Positions 48,680 to 61,450 of a stretch of 64,000 bases of DNA are shown here, piece by piece. Each line of letters opens with the position of its first letter. Position 1 is the stretch's first letter. The stretch comes from Cunninghamia lanceolata (taxonomy: Eukaryota > Streptophyta > Pinopsida > Cupressales > Cupressaceae), in contig BSBN01001017.1 of the NCBI GenBank assembly GCA_027924645.1, forward strand, positions 7,962,501 to 8,026,500. Direction: 5' to 3'. The notes beneath the pieces are model-generated. The model searched no databases and was not told the origin of the DNA. It saw only the letters and a program-made list of their open reading frames with translations. The position numbers were made by a program, and so were the translations under genes.

Positions 48680-49230
48680 TGTTGTGCCTTGCACACACGC
48701 CCCATTTTTTGTCAAATGGAGACCCCCTCTTTTTCTTTGGCTTGGAGTCTCAACCTTTCTACCTTATGATGATGAGAAGGTGAAATTGTGCTTAAAATGC
48801 AGGATTTGCTTCAAATTTGAGTACTTGGCATGTTTGGAGTGATTTGATGTCATTTGGAGGTGTATTGGGTGGTCTTGTGCTTAAAAAATAGCCATTTGTT
48901 CCCTTCTACACTGAAATTGGGTGTTACTACATTTTGTCCCAAAATCCCATGTCACTGGATATTGCCCTTGAAATTGCTTCTATAGGATGTGTCATGTTGA
49001 AATTCTTAGTTTCCAGGTCTTAGAATTGCAAAATTATGTCAATTTTCACAAGATTTCACTAAGGGGTTCATATACTTTCATTCTAATGCATGGTCCTAAA
49101 GCCCTAATTTGACTAAGTTTGAAACCCTCAAAATCCTGAAAAATGGCTAAGTCTGAAATATGGTGGAACATCAAAAATCTGGAATCTGCATATGAAATCC
49201 TATGGATCTGGAACCTATCTCAAACATCCT

Positions 49231-49295
49231 GACAGTATATTTCAAAATATTTAAAGTATAAACATATACTTAAATATATTTTGAAATATACTGTC
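49231..49295 (+). repeat. Long perfect hairpin in element 5 LTR (right copy)
   Basis: 20-bp arms (49231-49250 and 49276-49295) pair without mismatch. Confidence 0.92.
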
Positions 49296-50881
49296 ACCTA
49301 GGGACTATCAAAATCTGGCGCTAAAATTGCCTCCTACTGCCAAAAGTGCTAAAAATAGCTTTCACTAACTTGGCGCTAAAGTTGAACTCACTGACTTTGC
49401 ACTAAAAGCATTTTCTATTGACTCTTGGTACTAAAAACATCGCTTATGGACTTTTGCATGGAAATCACTGCCTACCAACCTTAGTGTTAAATTCACCTTT
49501 GACCGACTTTTGGTCATTAGCACCTAAAATCTACGCAAGTCAGTGGCACCCAAAAGTAGTGCAAAAGCCTATCGCATTGAAAACAAACCTTTCCAACTTT
49601 GCGCTAAAACAACCTCCAACTGATTTTTAGGCAGTGACTCCTAAAATCCGTGTAACTCAATGACCCATGAAATCCACACTAAAGGTGTTTAGCACTAGAA
49701 TTACACCTCACTAAATTCAGCGCTAAAATCACTTCTAACTGACTTTTAGTCAGTGACCCCTAGAATCAACATTGTTTAGTATTTTGGCCTAAAAAATGAG
49801 TTTTTCAAGGTGTGAATTGGATTTTCTTGATAGATATGGATTGCACAACTATTTATCACATCATGATGGACATTTTTAGCATGTTTGTGTGGATTTTTGG
49901 GATGTTTAATGATAATTAATGCTATTGCACATGAAAAGTCAGTACCCCCAAAATTTTTTGCTTTTTATAGAAAAGGCCATAAAAACATGAAATAAAAGTC
50001 CCCAAATGGATCCTAATGGCTGTAAAAACCTCCTAGATCATCATATTGGCCAAATGGGTACTTGAAAATAGTAAAAAATGTAGAAAATCATGTGAAAATC
50101 ACTAGATTTAAGAGGTTGTTCATAGAAAAGTGACATTGACAATGAGTTGTTTTGACTGATCCATGGCTGCAAATGGACATATTTTGATTCAAAATGATGG
50201 AAAATGACTATTTAAAATGAAATTGATGCTTTGCATTGTGAATTGCAAGTCTTGGAGGACACAGGAGCCAACTGGACCTATTTTGGAAGGTGAACACAAA
50301 GATGTAGTGCTGATCCAGAAATGCAGAATTGACATTTCACCAACCAAATTGTTGCTGCACATGCAGAATGAAGTCAGTATGATATCCATATGATGGAGAT
50401 AGGCCTCAAGAATTGGGAGACATTGAAGATCATGCCTATTTCATGGTAGTTTCTGCAGATCCAGTCGAATGTCCAAGACGTGCATACAACTATTCTAGTA
50501 GTCCACTCATGCAAAGTTGGATCTAGCAAGCATCTAGCTAGATGTACCTTGATAAAAAAATGTGTCATATACTCCTCTTGATCTAGTCAGCACTTGGAAT
50601 CCCATGAATCCACATCAGCTCAAGTTTTCAAGTGTCATGTGACTCTATTTTGGCTTTATTAGGCCTTGAAAATTAACTTTTCATCATATACAACCAAATG
50701 GGTATCCATTTTGTCCAGATTCAATATATTTGCAAGTTGTATTTTGTCTTTTTCCTAAAGGACAAATGCAAATCCAAATATGCAACAAACTGATGTATCT
50801 CATTAAATGCCATGTAATCCAGACCATTGGTGTTGAGTTAATCTCCACTGCCCAATGAAAAACTCGGTATGGTGCCTTATC

Positions 50882-50888
50882 TATAAAA
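50882..50888 (+). promoter_or_regulatory. TATA box in element 5 LTR
   Basis: TATAAAA followed by GGGCAATC; the left LTR has TATAGAA at the same place. Confidence 0.5.
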
Positions 50889-51739
50889 GGGCAATCATTT
50901 TCTTCTCATTGTAAGTAAGATTTGGTAATGAATTGTTAAGACTCTGCCAAAATTTAGTCAATACAAAGCAAGTTTTGCAAGTTGCTAGAAATTTGTGTCT
51001 CTGTATTGTCTCATTTTAGATTTCATGGTTCATATCAATCTGAAATTAGTTGATATTCAATTGTGTTTGTGCTTAATCACTTAGATATTTGATGGATTTC
51101 CTGTCCATACCATTAATGGCTTATTGATTGTATGTCATTATGCATGGTTAGTCTGGGCATGTTATATGAGTTGAGTTTGATTATGTGAATTCATTGAGCT
51201 ATGCCAAGAGTTGGGTGTTTGATGAACCTTCCATGATTTGAATATCTTTACATCTCCTTAGAAGATTGCACATTCTCTGTGGCATTGTGAACTACCTAGT
51301 TAAGCAGAGGTTTGTTTACTATTGGGAATCTATCCATCTCTCTGATTATCATTTTTGCAATTGTCTATAGGATCTCTCTTATCCCTTCACTCTCTTTCTT
51401 TCCTTTTGTGTTTTCTTTACATCAAGTTTGGTAGATTTAGGATTTGAGTAGCATTATATTAATCATTTGCTAAAATTTCAGACTTCATAGTCTAAACCAT
51501 CTAGGGTTTCTACATATATATTGCTGTCATATCATACAAACCCTATCATTATATGTATGACCCCTTGTTAGCATAGCTAGACATACCATTGAGTCATTCC
51601 AAGCAATCTAAGACCTAGTTGTATTATCCTTGGGGCAGTCTTATCTTGGATAGGATACCTTTTTCAAGAGAGGTGTGATCCCAACAATCATACTTGCATT
51701 GTTGTGTGCTAAAACCACCATCAACACCTAGGTGATTGA

Positions 51740-52668
51740 ATAAAATTGTCTCTTCTATCTAGTTAGAGGCATGGTTGACTAGAAAGTTTACATCCATATT
51801 GGTTTATCTATAGAAATGTTTCATTGAAATGTTCCCCATTTTACCAATCATTTGCCAAATGATTTCTAGGATGTTCCTCAGCCTCCAAATTATGATCCTT
51901 CTATATCAAATAGAATTTATGCATAATGTTGAATCTCATTTTATGACTATGTAGTCAATTTTTTCCTAATTGCATAGTTGGAGACCTACCAATAGTTCTT
52001 GCAACTCTACTTTATTATTGGTTTAAATTTGTATCATTTCTTAGAAGGCCCAAATTAGATTCCCATTTTCATCTCTAATTATGCATATTTATCCTAAAAT
52101 TCTTGGGTTACCTTGATTTGCTCTAGTGAATTTCATTTTGAGGTGACCAATCAGGGGAGGACACCATTTAATTTTTACCCTTTTTTCCCTATTGTTTGGG
52201 ATCAATATGCTTGTCCCTTTAATGGGAAATTGTGATCCTTCTATATCAAATAGAATTTATGCATAATGTTAAATTTCATTTTATGACTATGTAGTCAATT
52301 TTTTCCTAATTGCATAGTTGGAGACCTACCAATAGTTCTTGCAACTCTACTTTATTATTGGTTTAAATTTGTATCATTTCTTAGAAGGCCCAAATTAGAT
52401 TCCCATTTTCATCTCTACTTATGCATATTTATCCTAAAATTCTTGGGTTACCTTGATTTGCTCTAGTGAATTTCATTTTGAGGTGACCACTCAGGGGAGG
52501 ACACCATTTAATTTTTACCCTTTTTTCCCTATTGTTTGGGATCAATATGCTTGTCCCTTTAATGGGAAGGATTTTGAGGATATCCCATGCTTTCATCAAT
52601 CTAACATCACAACTAGTATGGGAGGGATTTTTATCTAGGTATCTTTGCCTTAGACATAATTGCCCCAT
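51740..52668 (-). pseudogene. LINE-derived RNase H (RVT_3) relic
   Basis: Minus-strand translation of 52590-52235 gives KIKWCPPLSGHLKMKFTRAN, QGNPRILG, stop, ICISRDENGNLIWAF, stop, TNNKVELQELLVGLQLCN, stop, EKIDYIVIK. This is the RNase H pattern of plant LINEs and RVT_3 proteins (W-PP-G--K-NFDGA--GNPG--G---RD--G). The first catalytic Asp (NFDGA) has become FTRA; the Glu of KVELQEL is kept; the second Asp region is preceded by a UGA. The same region is read again in the left copy of the tandem duplication. Clearly dead. The RT and endonuclease parts of the LINE are absent. Confidence 0.75.
51893..52568 (-). repeat. Two-copy tandem repeat, period 340 bp
   Basis: Copies 51893-52230 and 52233-52568 differ at only about four or five positions by eye. 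The anchor GATCCTTCTATATC is at 51894 and 52234; AATGGGAA at 52221 and 52561. The repeat duplicates the RNase H relic. Confidence 0.92.
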
Positions 52669-52669
52669 A

Positions 52670-55600
52670 TATAATTTCCTAAGCTTTCACCTAAGACATT
52701 AGCCAAAAAAATACCAAACTAACAAATTTGTCACATTGCAAGTGCGACCTTCACATGTTGCATTGTGCTCACATGCACACAAGGTGTTGCAACAAGGAAA
52801 ACAACACCAAAAGTGACATCACCATTGCACTATTCAAGGTGACACAAGTGGAATACTTCATCCATCATGTGACAACTCATCATGATGACCAAGCGAGAGG
52901 TGGAGCTCACTCCATGATGAGGATTAGATACACATCCACAACCTTGCTCCTTCACAAACATATGGAGTAGAATAAGGGTAATAGTTACCTCAATCCATTC
53001 CATGAATATACAAGGCATTCCAAACACAAGGGTAACACTCACCCACGAGATGGTTCAACTAGGAGGTATGGGTCCTCAACCAATTGGAATGGTCACTAGT
53101 CAAACTCGTGCAAGGAACAATTCCTAATATAATAGGGAAGAACCATAGAGGTATCCAAACACTCTAGACACATCAAGGAAAACTTCATAGAAGATACTTT
53201 CAGAGGCCAAAAATGCCTCTTACAAAACTCCTATGCACAAACTAGAGGAATAGGCAATACCAGGCAATCTCAAGGTGTACAAACCCTAGAGGAGAAGCCC
53301 AATGCTAGTGACACTAGCACCCAAGCACTATAGTCCTTGGATGCTAGAACCCAGGCACTGTGGTCCTTTGGACTCCAATGCTATACCTCTATAGTCCTTC
53401 TAGGACAAGGTCAAAATAACCCAATCAGCCCAGATTTGGTCAAAAGAACCTAGAAAAGCATAAAATTGAAGGTGCAAGTGTAAAACATGATTACACATCA
53501 TATTTAACTATCACAAGTAGAAATTGATTCATTTTAAGCACCAAAATATAAATTGTCATTTTTTTCCATTTGTTGCATACAAGTTCACAAAGGGAAAGAA
53601 AGACAATCCAAATCATGCCTTTGACACCAACATCAAAGAACAAACCCATAGAGAGATACATCACCACTTAGGTGGTTAATTTACAAGACATCATATATCA
53701 AGGATCACACAATAACATTGTTTGAATAATTAGTTACATAGCATAGGACACAAGTCCTTCAAATATACAAGTGCAAGAATCCACTAAAATCCATCACACT
53801 CTCCAAGATATGACATGGAACATAGAATGACATACCCAACTTGCAAAGAGAATAAGGAAACCATTCAGCACCTAAAGATCATCATGAAGGATGAGTGGGG
53901 AAATGTTGTTCACCTCCCAACCATATTGCCATCATTGTGTGTAATAGTTGTCTACGCAACTCTAGGAAACCCCTGAGCTATGGAGAAGGTGATCATGACA
54001 AACTCGCTAAGAACATCTTGCTAGGGTATACATAGAGACATATAGAATGCACAACAATCAATGCATACAACACACACGTAAAGCAAGGGGAGTAGGTTCC
54101 ACTCACACCATACAACATGATATAATGCCCAATACCATAAATCATGAATCAACAATTCCAAACACACCAATGCAAGGTACACAACACACACTGAGTCCAA
54201 CTCAGGCAGTGACAAGCATAAGGAAAAGAGAACTGGCAAGCCTAGGATAAGGAGTGTTAAAACGAGGGCATAATCAACCTTATAGAAAACTAGGGCATAA
54301 TTAACCTATTGATTCTCTTTACACCCAAACTAAATCATAGTAGAATAAGGTGTTATCACCTAGAGTTTCTAGAGAAAGACATGGCATTATCACCTAGACA
54401 TACTAGAGTTTGGTGTAGATGATCCTACTAGTAGTTTTGTTTAACTCATGTGTTAATGTTTATCTTTTTACAACTCCTTACATGTTGGACCCACCGATAA
54501 CTTCATTTCATGGTATGCATTCAAGGATCTACTCCTTACCTACTCCTATTCCTCTTCCTAAACATCCAACACATCAACTTAACAAACCAAGCATGGCATG
54601 GATTTCAATACACAAAAAATTGGCATTTGACAAAACATAACATATTCTCAAAAGATTAAAAATTACATTATAATTGGGAGAAAACTCATCTCATGCAATA
54701 CAACATCATAGAAATGCTACAAATGTAATTTTTATGTTTTCAAAATGAAGAAATAACCATAAGGCCCTAAAAACTCCATTACAACTCCCTATGGCACCTT
54801 GACCAAGTTTGACCAATTTTCTAAATTTCATTTTATAATGGCTATGGAGAAAATGACAACCCATTATAGATAATATGCACAACATCCCAAATCTTTGATA
54901 AAAATGAGTTAAGTTTTTCTAGAATAATTTTGATAGGGTTTTGTCTATTTTGACATGTTTTCAAAGCATGAACAAATGAAATAAAATAATAAATAGCTGA
55001 AATGAATTTCTATGCTTTCTACCAAGTAAATCCATTTCAAACCATTCTTGATGGCATGGCAAAGAGGGAAAACCATAGAACAATTAATGGAGAGAGTTTG
55101 TGAAGCTTACCTTTCAATCAACTAATGGATTCCAAAGAAGAGAAAGGATGAAGATAATCTTTGAACATAGAACTCCAAGCATCAACAAGAAGAAACCAAT
55201 CCAAATCTAACTTCCAAGCCAACAAAACAATCCTTCCTTTAAGCACACCAAAATTCAATATTTTGCAAGCAAAGGATAGTTTGAAGAAAATGGAGAGTAA
55301 TTTTAGAAAACAAAGAATGAATAACATGAACTCATTTTTTATTTATATAGAAAAGCCCTATATCTTTTCTCACAATATAATATTCACTTAAGTGATTTTA
55401 ATAAATCAAACTTAAGATTATTACCTTTGCACAATAAAACATTTAATCATTAAATCTAATCATCAATAATTAAAATATTTCCTTTGCAATCACATTAGGC
55501 ATTTAATCATTATGCAATAATAATTCAGTTTCACTAAAAACAACCAAGTAAATCACTTAAATTGACATGAAATTAGTTAATCAACTAAACTCGATTATTC

Positions 55601-56293
55601 CAAACAAGTTATTGCTATTTGATCCAATCTCATTCCAAAAGGACCAAACACGCCATACCAAGCATTTAGTTTCTTGAAATAATGCACTTTAGCCGGGAAA
55701 AATATTAAATTTTGAAATTAAACTGAAATCACTCAAATTTATTTCTCAAGCATATCATGATGCAATAAACATTTTTGCTAGGGAAGAAATAATAATTTTC
55801 AATTTAAAGTCATTAAAATACTTTGAAAACATGGAAAACATGTTTTTTGAGATAATTTAAAATATAATGTAAAATGCTAAGGAAACACACACAACTAACT
55901 TCAATCACACATTACAAGTTTCCCCACACAATGATAAGCCTGAGATGGCTTAGCATCCCATTTCAAACTTCTCCACATTTCCCACATTATTTAACACATG
56001 TAATTACCTACACACTCAAGTCAACCATTAGGTGTATCTACTCCACATATAATAGCCAAAGAAACATAATCCACTCCAACATGGTATAATCATACATGAT
56101 ATATAGTAATCACATTCACTATAATCATCTGTGAGTAGCATGATTTAGGAACATGATGCATAAATGACAATATTTCACAATGCAGGAATAAGACAACAAT
56201 CATGACTATAACATGTATAGTGAAAACAATGAAGCTAAAGCACTACAATGATCTAACATGCACAATTGGATGAACACTAGGATGGGCATTACA
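52670..56293 (-). mobile_element. 3' LTR of element 7 (3624 bp)
   Basis: Plus-strand start TATAATTTCC (from TGTAATGCC), end GGGCATTACA at 56293, followed by TCCTCCCTCCT, a polypurine tract on the minus strand. It is homologous to 57226-60020 from its start up to about 55525; the rest of its partner is displaced by the CACTA insertion. A minus-strand TATA box (CTATATAA) lies at 55343-55350. No coding motif. Confidence 0.8.
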
Positions 56294-57225
56294 TCCTCCC
56301 TCCTAGGTCTAGGCTTACTCTTGGAAGCTTACAAATGTACCAATCAACAAGATAATCACATCAAGTGATCCATAGCAGCACACAACCATTCAAAACTTCT
56401 CAACACTTCACACAATATTCACTTACATCCAATCAAAGAATCAAGGAATTCAATTAACATACTTCTAGTAACACGCACACCAAGAACTAGTACATTCACT
56501 GCATTCTACTCCCTTATATAATCCACCAGAGGCCCATCATGGACATGATAGCTAACATAACATGATACATGACCAACAATTTAAAACATTCATGCATAGC
56601 CACCAATAATAAATAAATAAATGAAATACCAAAGTGGAATAAAATTTGATTCCAACAACAAGTCATAAAATGAGCTCAATTTCAACAATAAATCAAGAAG
56701 GACCATAAAGGTCACAACATAAATAAATATAAAAAATTGATGGCTATACTCATCCATAAAGAAGAATAAAAAATTTAATGCTAGCCCCTACAACATTTGG
56801 TGAATTTCCCAAAGTCAAGTAACTAAAGTATCAAAATTCAAAAGTTCCACATCACATGAACTACATGACTAATTCGAGCCACAAGAGAGGGAGTACAATG
56901 CTACACTACACCCATATTCCAAAATCCAAGGTGAGTAAAAGAACACACTCAAGCACATCAAACAACCAAGTCTTCTAAGACTATAATCATGTCAAAACAT
57001 GAGATCATTTCTACTTAACCAAGAAAACATCACTCAAGATGCCAACAACAAAAGTTGTATCCCATTCAAGGGAATCACAATCACAATGCAAGAAAAACAT
57101 ATTGAAAGAAAACACATGCTACTCACAACACACAAACACATAAGGACCCCACATGTGCTCAAACAAACCAAGAAAAACACACACCCCAGAGCTCCCAATG
57201 CTGCAAAATGAGCTCTAATACCAAG
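56294..57225 (-). mobile_element. Internal domain of element 7 (932 bp, non-coding)
   Basis: Runs from the PBS on the right to the PPT (56294-56304) on the left. No ORF with retroelement motifs, so the element cannot encode its own enzymes. Confidence 0.75.
57211..57223 (-). other. Primer-binding site of element 7
   Basis: Minus strand TGGTATTAGAGCT, one base from the initiator tRNA-Met PBS, two bases from the LTR end. Confidence 0.8.
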
Positions 57226-60020
57226 TGTAATGCCTCAAGCTTTCACCCAATACATTAGCCAAACAAACACAAAATTGACAATTTTTTTGCATTGAAAGTT
57301 CAACATTCACATGTCGCATTGCACTCACACACACATAAGGTGTCACAAGGACAACAACACCAAAAGTGACATCACCAATGCACTATGCAAGGTGGCACAA
57401 GTGGAAGACTTCGCCCACCGTGTGAAAACTCACCACGATGAACAAGCAAGAGGTGGATCTCACTCCATGATGAGGATCAAATACGTGTCCACAACCTCCT
57501 CCATGAACACATGGAGTAGGATGAGGGTAACGATCACCTCAATTCTTTCCATGAATACGCAAGACATCCCAAACACAAGGGTAACACTCACCCATGAGAT
57601 GGTTCAACTAGGAGGTACAAGTCCTGAACCAATTGGAATGGTACCTAGTCCAACTCGTGCAAGGCACACTTCCCAACACAATAGGGAAGAACCATAGAGC
57701 TATCCAATCACTACAAACACATTAGGGAAAACTACATAAAAGATACTTCCAAAGGCCAAAAATACCTCTTACAAAAAGCCTATGCACAAATGGGAAGAAC
57801 AAACAATGTCATGCAACCCTGGGGTGTACAGAGCCCAAAGAAGAAGCCCCCTGCCAGGGACACAAGTGCCCAGCCACTGTGGTCCTCTGGACTCCAATGC
57901 CCTAGTGATGTAGTCCTTTTAGGATAGGGTCAAAATCACCCAATTAACCCATATTTGGTCAAAACAACCCAAAAAAACATGAAATTGAAGGTGCAAGTGT
58001 AAAACATGATTACACATCATATTTAACTATCACATGAAGAAATTAATTAATTTTAAGCACGAAAATACAAATTGTCATTTTTTGCCATTTGTCGTATACA
58101 AGTTCACAAAGGGAAAGCAAGATAATCCAAATCATGCTTTTGACACAAACGTCTAAGCACAAACCCATAGAGAGATACATCACCACTTAGGTGGTTGATT
58201 TACAAGTCCTCATATATTGAGGACCATACAATAACATTGTTTCAATAATTAGTTACATAGAATAGGACACCAACATCCTTCAAATAGACAAGTGCAAGAA
58301 TACACCAAAATCCATCACACTCTCCAAGATATGACATCTAACATAGCATGGCATACCCAACCTGCAAAGAGAACAAGGAAACCATCTAGCACCTGAAGAT
58401 CATCATGAAGGACCAATGAGGAGATGCTACTCACCTCCCAACCATATTTCCATCATCAAGTGCAATAGCTATCTATGCAACTCTAGGAAACCCTTAAGCT
58501 ATGATGAAGGTGATCATGGAAAACTTGGTAAGAACATCTCACACACTCCAGGGTGTACATAGCAACATTTTGTATACACACCAATCAATGTACACATCAC
58601 ACACACAAAACAAGGAGAGTAGGTTCCACTCGTGCACCATACAACATGACATAATTCCCAACACCATAAATCATGAATCAACCATTGTAAACACAACAAT
58701 ATAAGGTACCTAATAGACACCAAGTCCAACGTGGGTGGTGACAAGCATAAGGAAGAGAGAACTAGCAATCCTAGGATAAGGAGTGTCAAAATGAGGGTGT
58801 AATCAACCTCAAAGAAAACTAGGGCATAATCAACCTATCGATGCTCTTTAAACCAGAAAATGAATCATAGTAGAATAGGGTGTTATCACTTATAGTTTCT
58901 AGAGCAAGATAGGGCATTATCACCTAGAGTTATTGGAGTTTGTTGTAGATGATCCTTTTATAGTTTTGTTTAACCCATGTGTTAATGTTTATTGTTTTAC
59001 AACTCCTAACATGTTGAACCCACTGACAACTTCATGTCATGGTGTGTGTTCAATGAGCCACTCCTTACCTACTCCTAATCCTCTTCCTAAACATCCAATG
59101 CATTGATTTCACAAACTGAGCATGGCAAGAATTTCAATGCACCAAAATATGACATTTGACAAAACATAGCATATTCTCATAAGATGCAAAATCACATTAT
59201 AACTGGGAGACAACACATCCCACACAATACAACATAAGAGAAATGCTACAAATGCAATTTTCATGTTTTCTAAGTGGAGAAATAACCATAAGGCCCTAAA
59301 AACTCCATTAGAGCTCTCTATGGCACCTTGACCAAGTTTGACCAATTTTCTAACTTTCATTTTACAATGGCTATGGAAAAAATGACAACAACCCATTATA
59401 GATAATATGCACAACATCCCAAATCTTTGATAAAAATGAGTTGGGGTTTTCTAGAATAATTTTGACAAGGGTTTGTCAGTTTTGACATGTTTTCATAGCA
59501 TGAACAAATGAAATAAAATAAATAAATAGATGAAATGAATTTCTATGCTTTATGCCAACTAGGTAAAGCCATTTTAAGCCATTCTTGATGGCATGGAAAA
59601 GAGGGAAAACCATAGAACAATTCATGGAGAGAGTTTGTAAATCTTACCTTTCAATTAAGCAATAGATTCCAAAGAAGAGAAAGGATGAAGACAATCTTTG
59701 TACACACAACTCCAAGCATCAAAAGGAAGAAATCAATACAAATCCAACTTCCCATCCAACAAAACAATTCTTCCTTCAAGCAATAAAATGGAGAGCAATT
59801 TTGGAAAACAAAGAATGAATAAAATGTACTCATTTTGCCTTTATATAGAAAAGCCTTAATTCTTTTCTCACAATATAATATTCACTTAAGTGATTTTGAT
59901 AAATCAAACTTAAGACTATTACCTTTACATGATAAAAGATTTAATTTCTAAATCCAATCACCAATAATTAAAATATTTCCTTTGCAATCACATTAGGCAT
60001 TTCATCAAAATGCAATAATA
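57226..60020 (-). mobile_element. 5' LTR of element 7, interrupted by CACTA insertion
   Basis: TGTAATGCCTCAAGC onward, matching 52670-55525. The match stops abruptly at 60020, where a CACTA terminus begins. The remaining 0.75 kb or so should lie beyond the transposon, right of the window. TATA box CTATATAA (minus) at 59841-59848. Confidence 0.8.
59841..59848 (-). promoter_or_regulatory. TATA box in element 7 5' LTR
   Basis: CTATATAA on the minus strand, at the same place as in the 3' LTR. Confidence 0.5.
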
Positions 60021-60190
60021 CACTAGTAGAATTTTGGCAAATAAATGACTACGTGACAAACTTTTAGTCATGACAACTAAAAATGAATAAATTCTAGTCA
60101 TTTTTTGTAACGCAACTATAAATGATTAATTTGATGGTGGGTAAAAAAGACAACTATAAATGACTAAATGACTAAATAATTAGTAACACA
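60021..60190 (+). repeat. Subterminal repeats of the CACTA-like end
   Basis: At least five copies of ATGACTA/TAGTCAT in both orientations between 60045 and 60180. Confidence 0.6.
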
Positions 60191-60352
60191 AATAAAAATT
60201 AGAAAGAGAGGGAATTTAAAAAAATATTTCGAATTGGAAAGACGGAAATTTAGAGAGGGAAATTTTTTCCATGAAAAATAATTCAAACAAAAGAAACCTG
60301 ACCGTTTCTACACTCAAGACATTGTTCATGCATTGGACATGCTATACAGGGG

Positions 60353-60582
60353 TTGAATTCGCGCTCAAAAATAGGTAAGGCTCATTGATGTCCCTCTTTT
60401 TGCATTGGTGAATTGGAACACAATCGCTTGAAGATGTTAATTTTATTGTATTTTGTTAAATTATGTATTGGGCAGACCCATTTTAGGGGGATTTCCCGGA
60501 AGTGATAGAAGAGTTTCTGGAGAAGGACATGACCAGATGCATTGCATTCAATTGCCGAGGAACCTTACTAGCAAGTCTGGTA
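60353..60582 (+). pseudogene. RBL: Fragment of an RBBP5-like WD40 gene (RBL) with intron
   Basis: Exon 2 (60476 to about 60576) reads GDFPEVIEEFLEKDMTRCIA followed by FNCRGTLLAS. Plant RBBP5-LIKE, a WD40 subunit of the COMPASS histone H3K4 methyltransferase, begins with a very similar MNAPIIDPLQGDFPEVIEEY. A 22-bp exon-1 end (60353-60374, first codon TTG instead of ATG) is followed by GTAAGG and an intron of 101 bp ending GGGCAG at 60475. Splicing gives I-D-P-F-stop-G-D-F-P, where the stop (TAG) replaces Gln. Later exons are not found. The retained intron shows capture as genomic DNA. Family assignment is from memory of the conserved N-terminus. Confidence 0.65.
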
Positions 60583-60589
60583 TTCATGC

Positions 60590-61080
60590 ATTTTTTAAAC
60601 TATAATTTTTTATTGTGTTTAGTACTTTGTTTCAATTATGCCCATTTGCTAGATGCTATAAATACAGACATCGAAATCCAATTCAAGTTGTTGACTATTT
60701 ATACTCAAACAATACCCCACTCTTATTAGGGATGTACGAAGTTCAAAGCTTAGTTGTGAAGGATCAAGGTTTCACCTAATTGTAGAATAACTACCTCAAC
60801 CTTGAAAACTTTTTTAAAAGAAAACAACAAATAATTTTATATTGCTTAATACCCAATTTAGTTTCTACTAGCCCTATCATAGTTTAGTCCCCTGAATAGT
60901 CATTATTGTAATGAAGTATTTGTTATTAATACTAGTGTTGGTGTGTTTTGAAGAGTATTCAATATGCTCCATTGTTAGAATGGGGTTTGATTTTTCTTAA
61001 TTGGGGTCATCTTAGGTGGTTCATCTTGGCTTAGAATGCCCAAGTGACGAGCTTGCAGATCAATCTAGGTTCTAGCTTTT
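60590..61080. other. No gene seen
   Basis: AT-rich; may contain RBL intron sequence. No further WD40 exon is recognised. Confidence 0.4.
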
Positions 61081-61084
61081 TTCT

Positions 61085-61450
61085 ATGATATGGAAGTTAC
61101 CCTTTCGGATGTTTCTCTCCCTGATGATCATCTAACTAAAATGTCCTTTTAGCATGATGATTTTCCTCTCACGAGCAAATTCATGGAAAGAAGACTAGAT
61201 GATGTACAACTCTATGGATGGATATGGAATCTATGAGGCTGGATATAGAGTTATTCTTCCTTTTAAGGATTTCTTTTTTCTTCAAGTCTGACGAGGATAG
61301 AGAGTTTTCTCAAATAAGGGTCATGATATTTTTGGCAAATCTAGGCTATTTTTATGTCGTTTGGCAACCATTTTTAGACCTAGATCATCTCTTTTTCAAA
61401 GGTTCCCTTTTGGATCCCACTTCTACAACCTCCCTCTAATTTGTAGAGCA
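61085..61450 (+). pseudogene. Possible DUF4283-type LINE ORF1 relic
   Basis: Frames patched across small indels read FFFKSDEDREFSQIRVMIFL, ANLGYFYVVWQPFLDLDHLF and a degenerate NLPL. This fits the DUF4283 pattern of plant LINE ORF1-like proteins (FFLFKF--EEDRE-VL--GPW---G-F-----W--FDP, then VWVRLPNLPLEFW). Many stops. It may be part of a third captured or inserted fragment. Confidence 0.4.

Larger units (their letters stand above)
48680..51726 (+). mobile_element. 3' LTR of element 5 (3047 bp)
   Basis: TGTTGTGCCTTGCACAC to CCACCATCAACA. It carries a better TATA box (TATAAAA, 50882-50888), a perfect hairpin (49231-49295) and the motif array (49310-49770). Confidence 0.85.

Noticed and set aside
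42510..51731. Target duplication of element 5 (ccatt before both LTRs)
   Set aside because: ccatt precedes both LTRs but does not follow the right one (cctag), so it is not evidence of a simple insertion.
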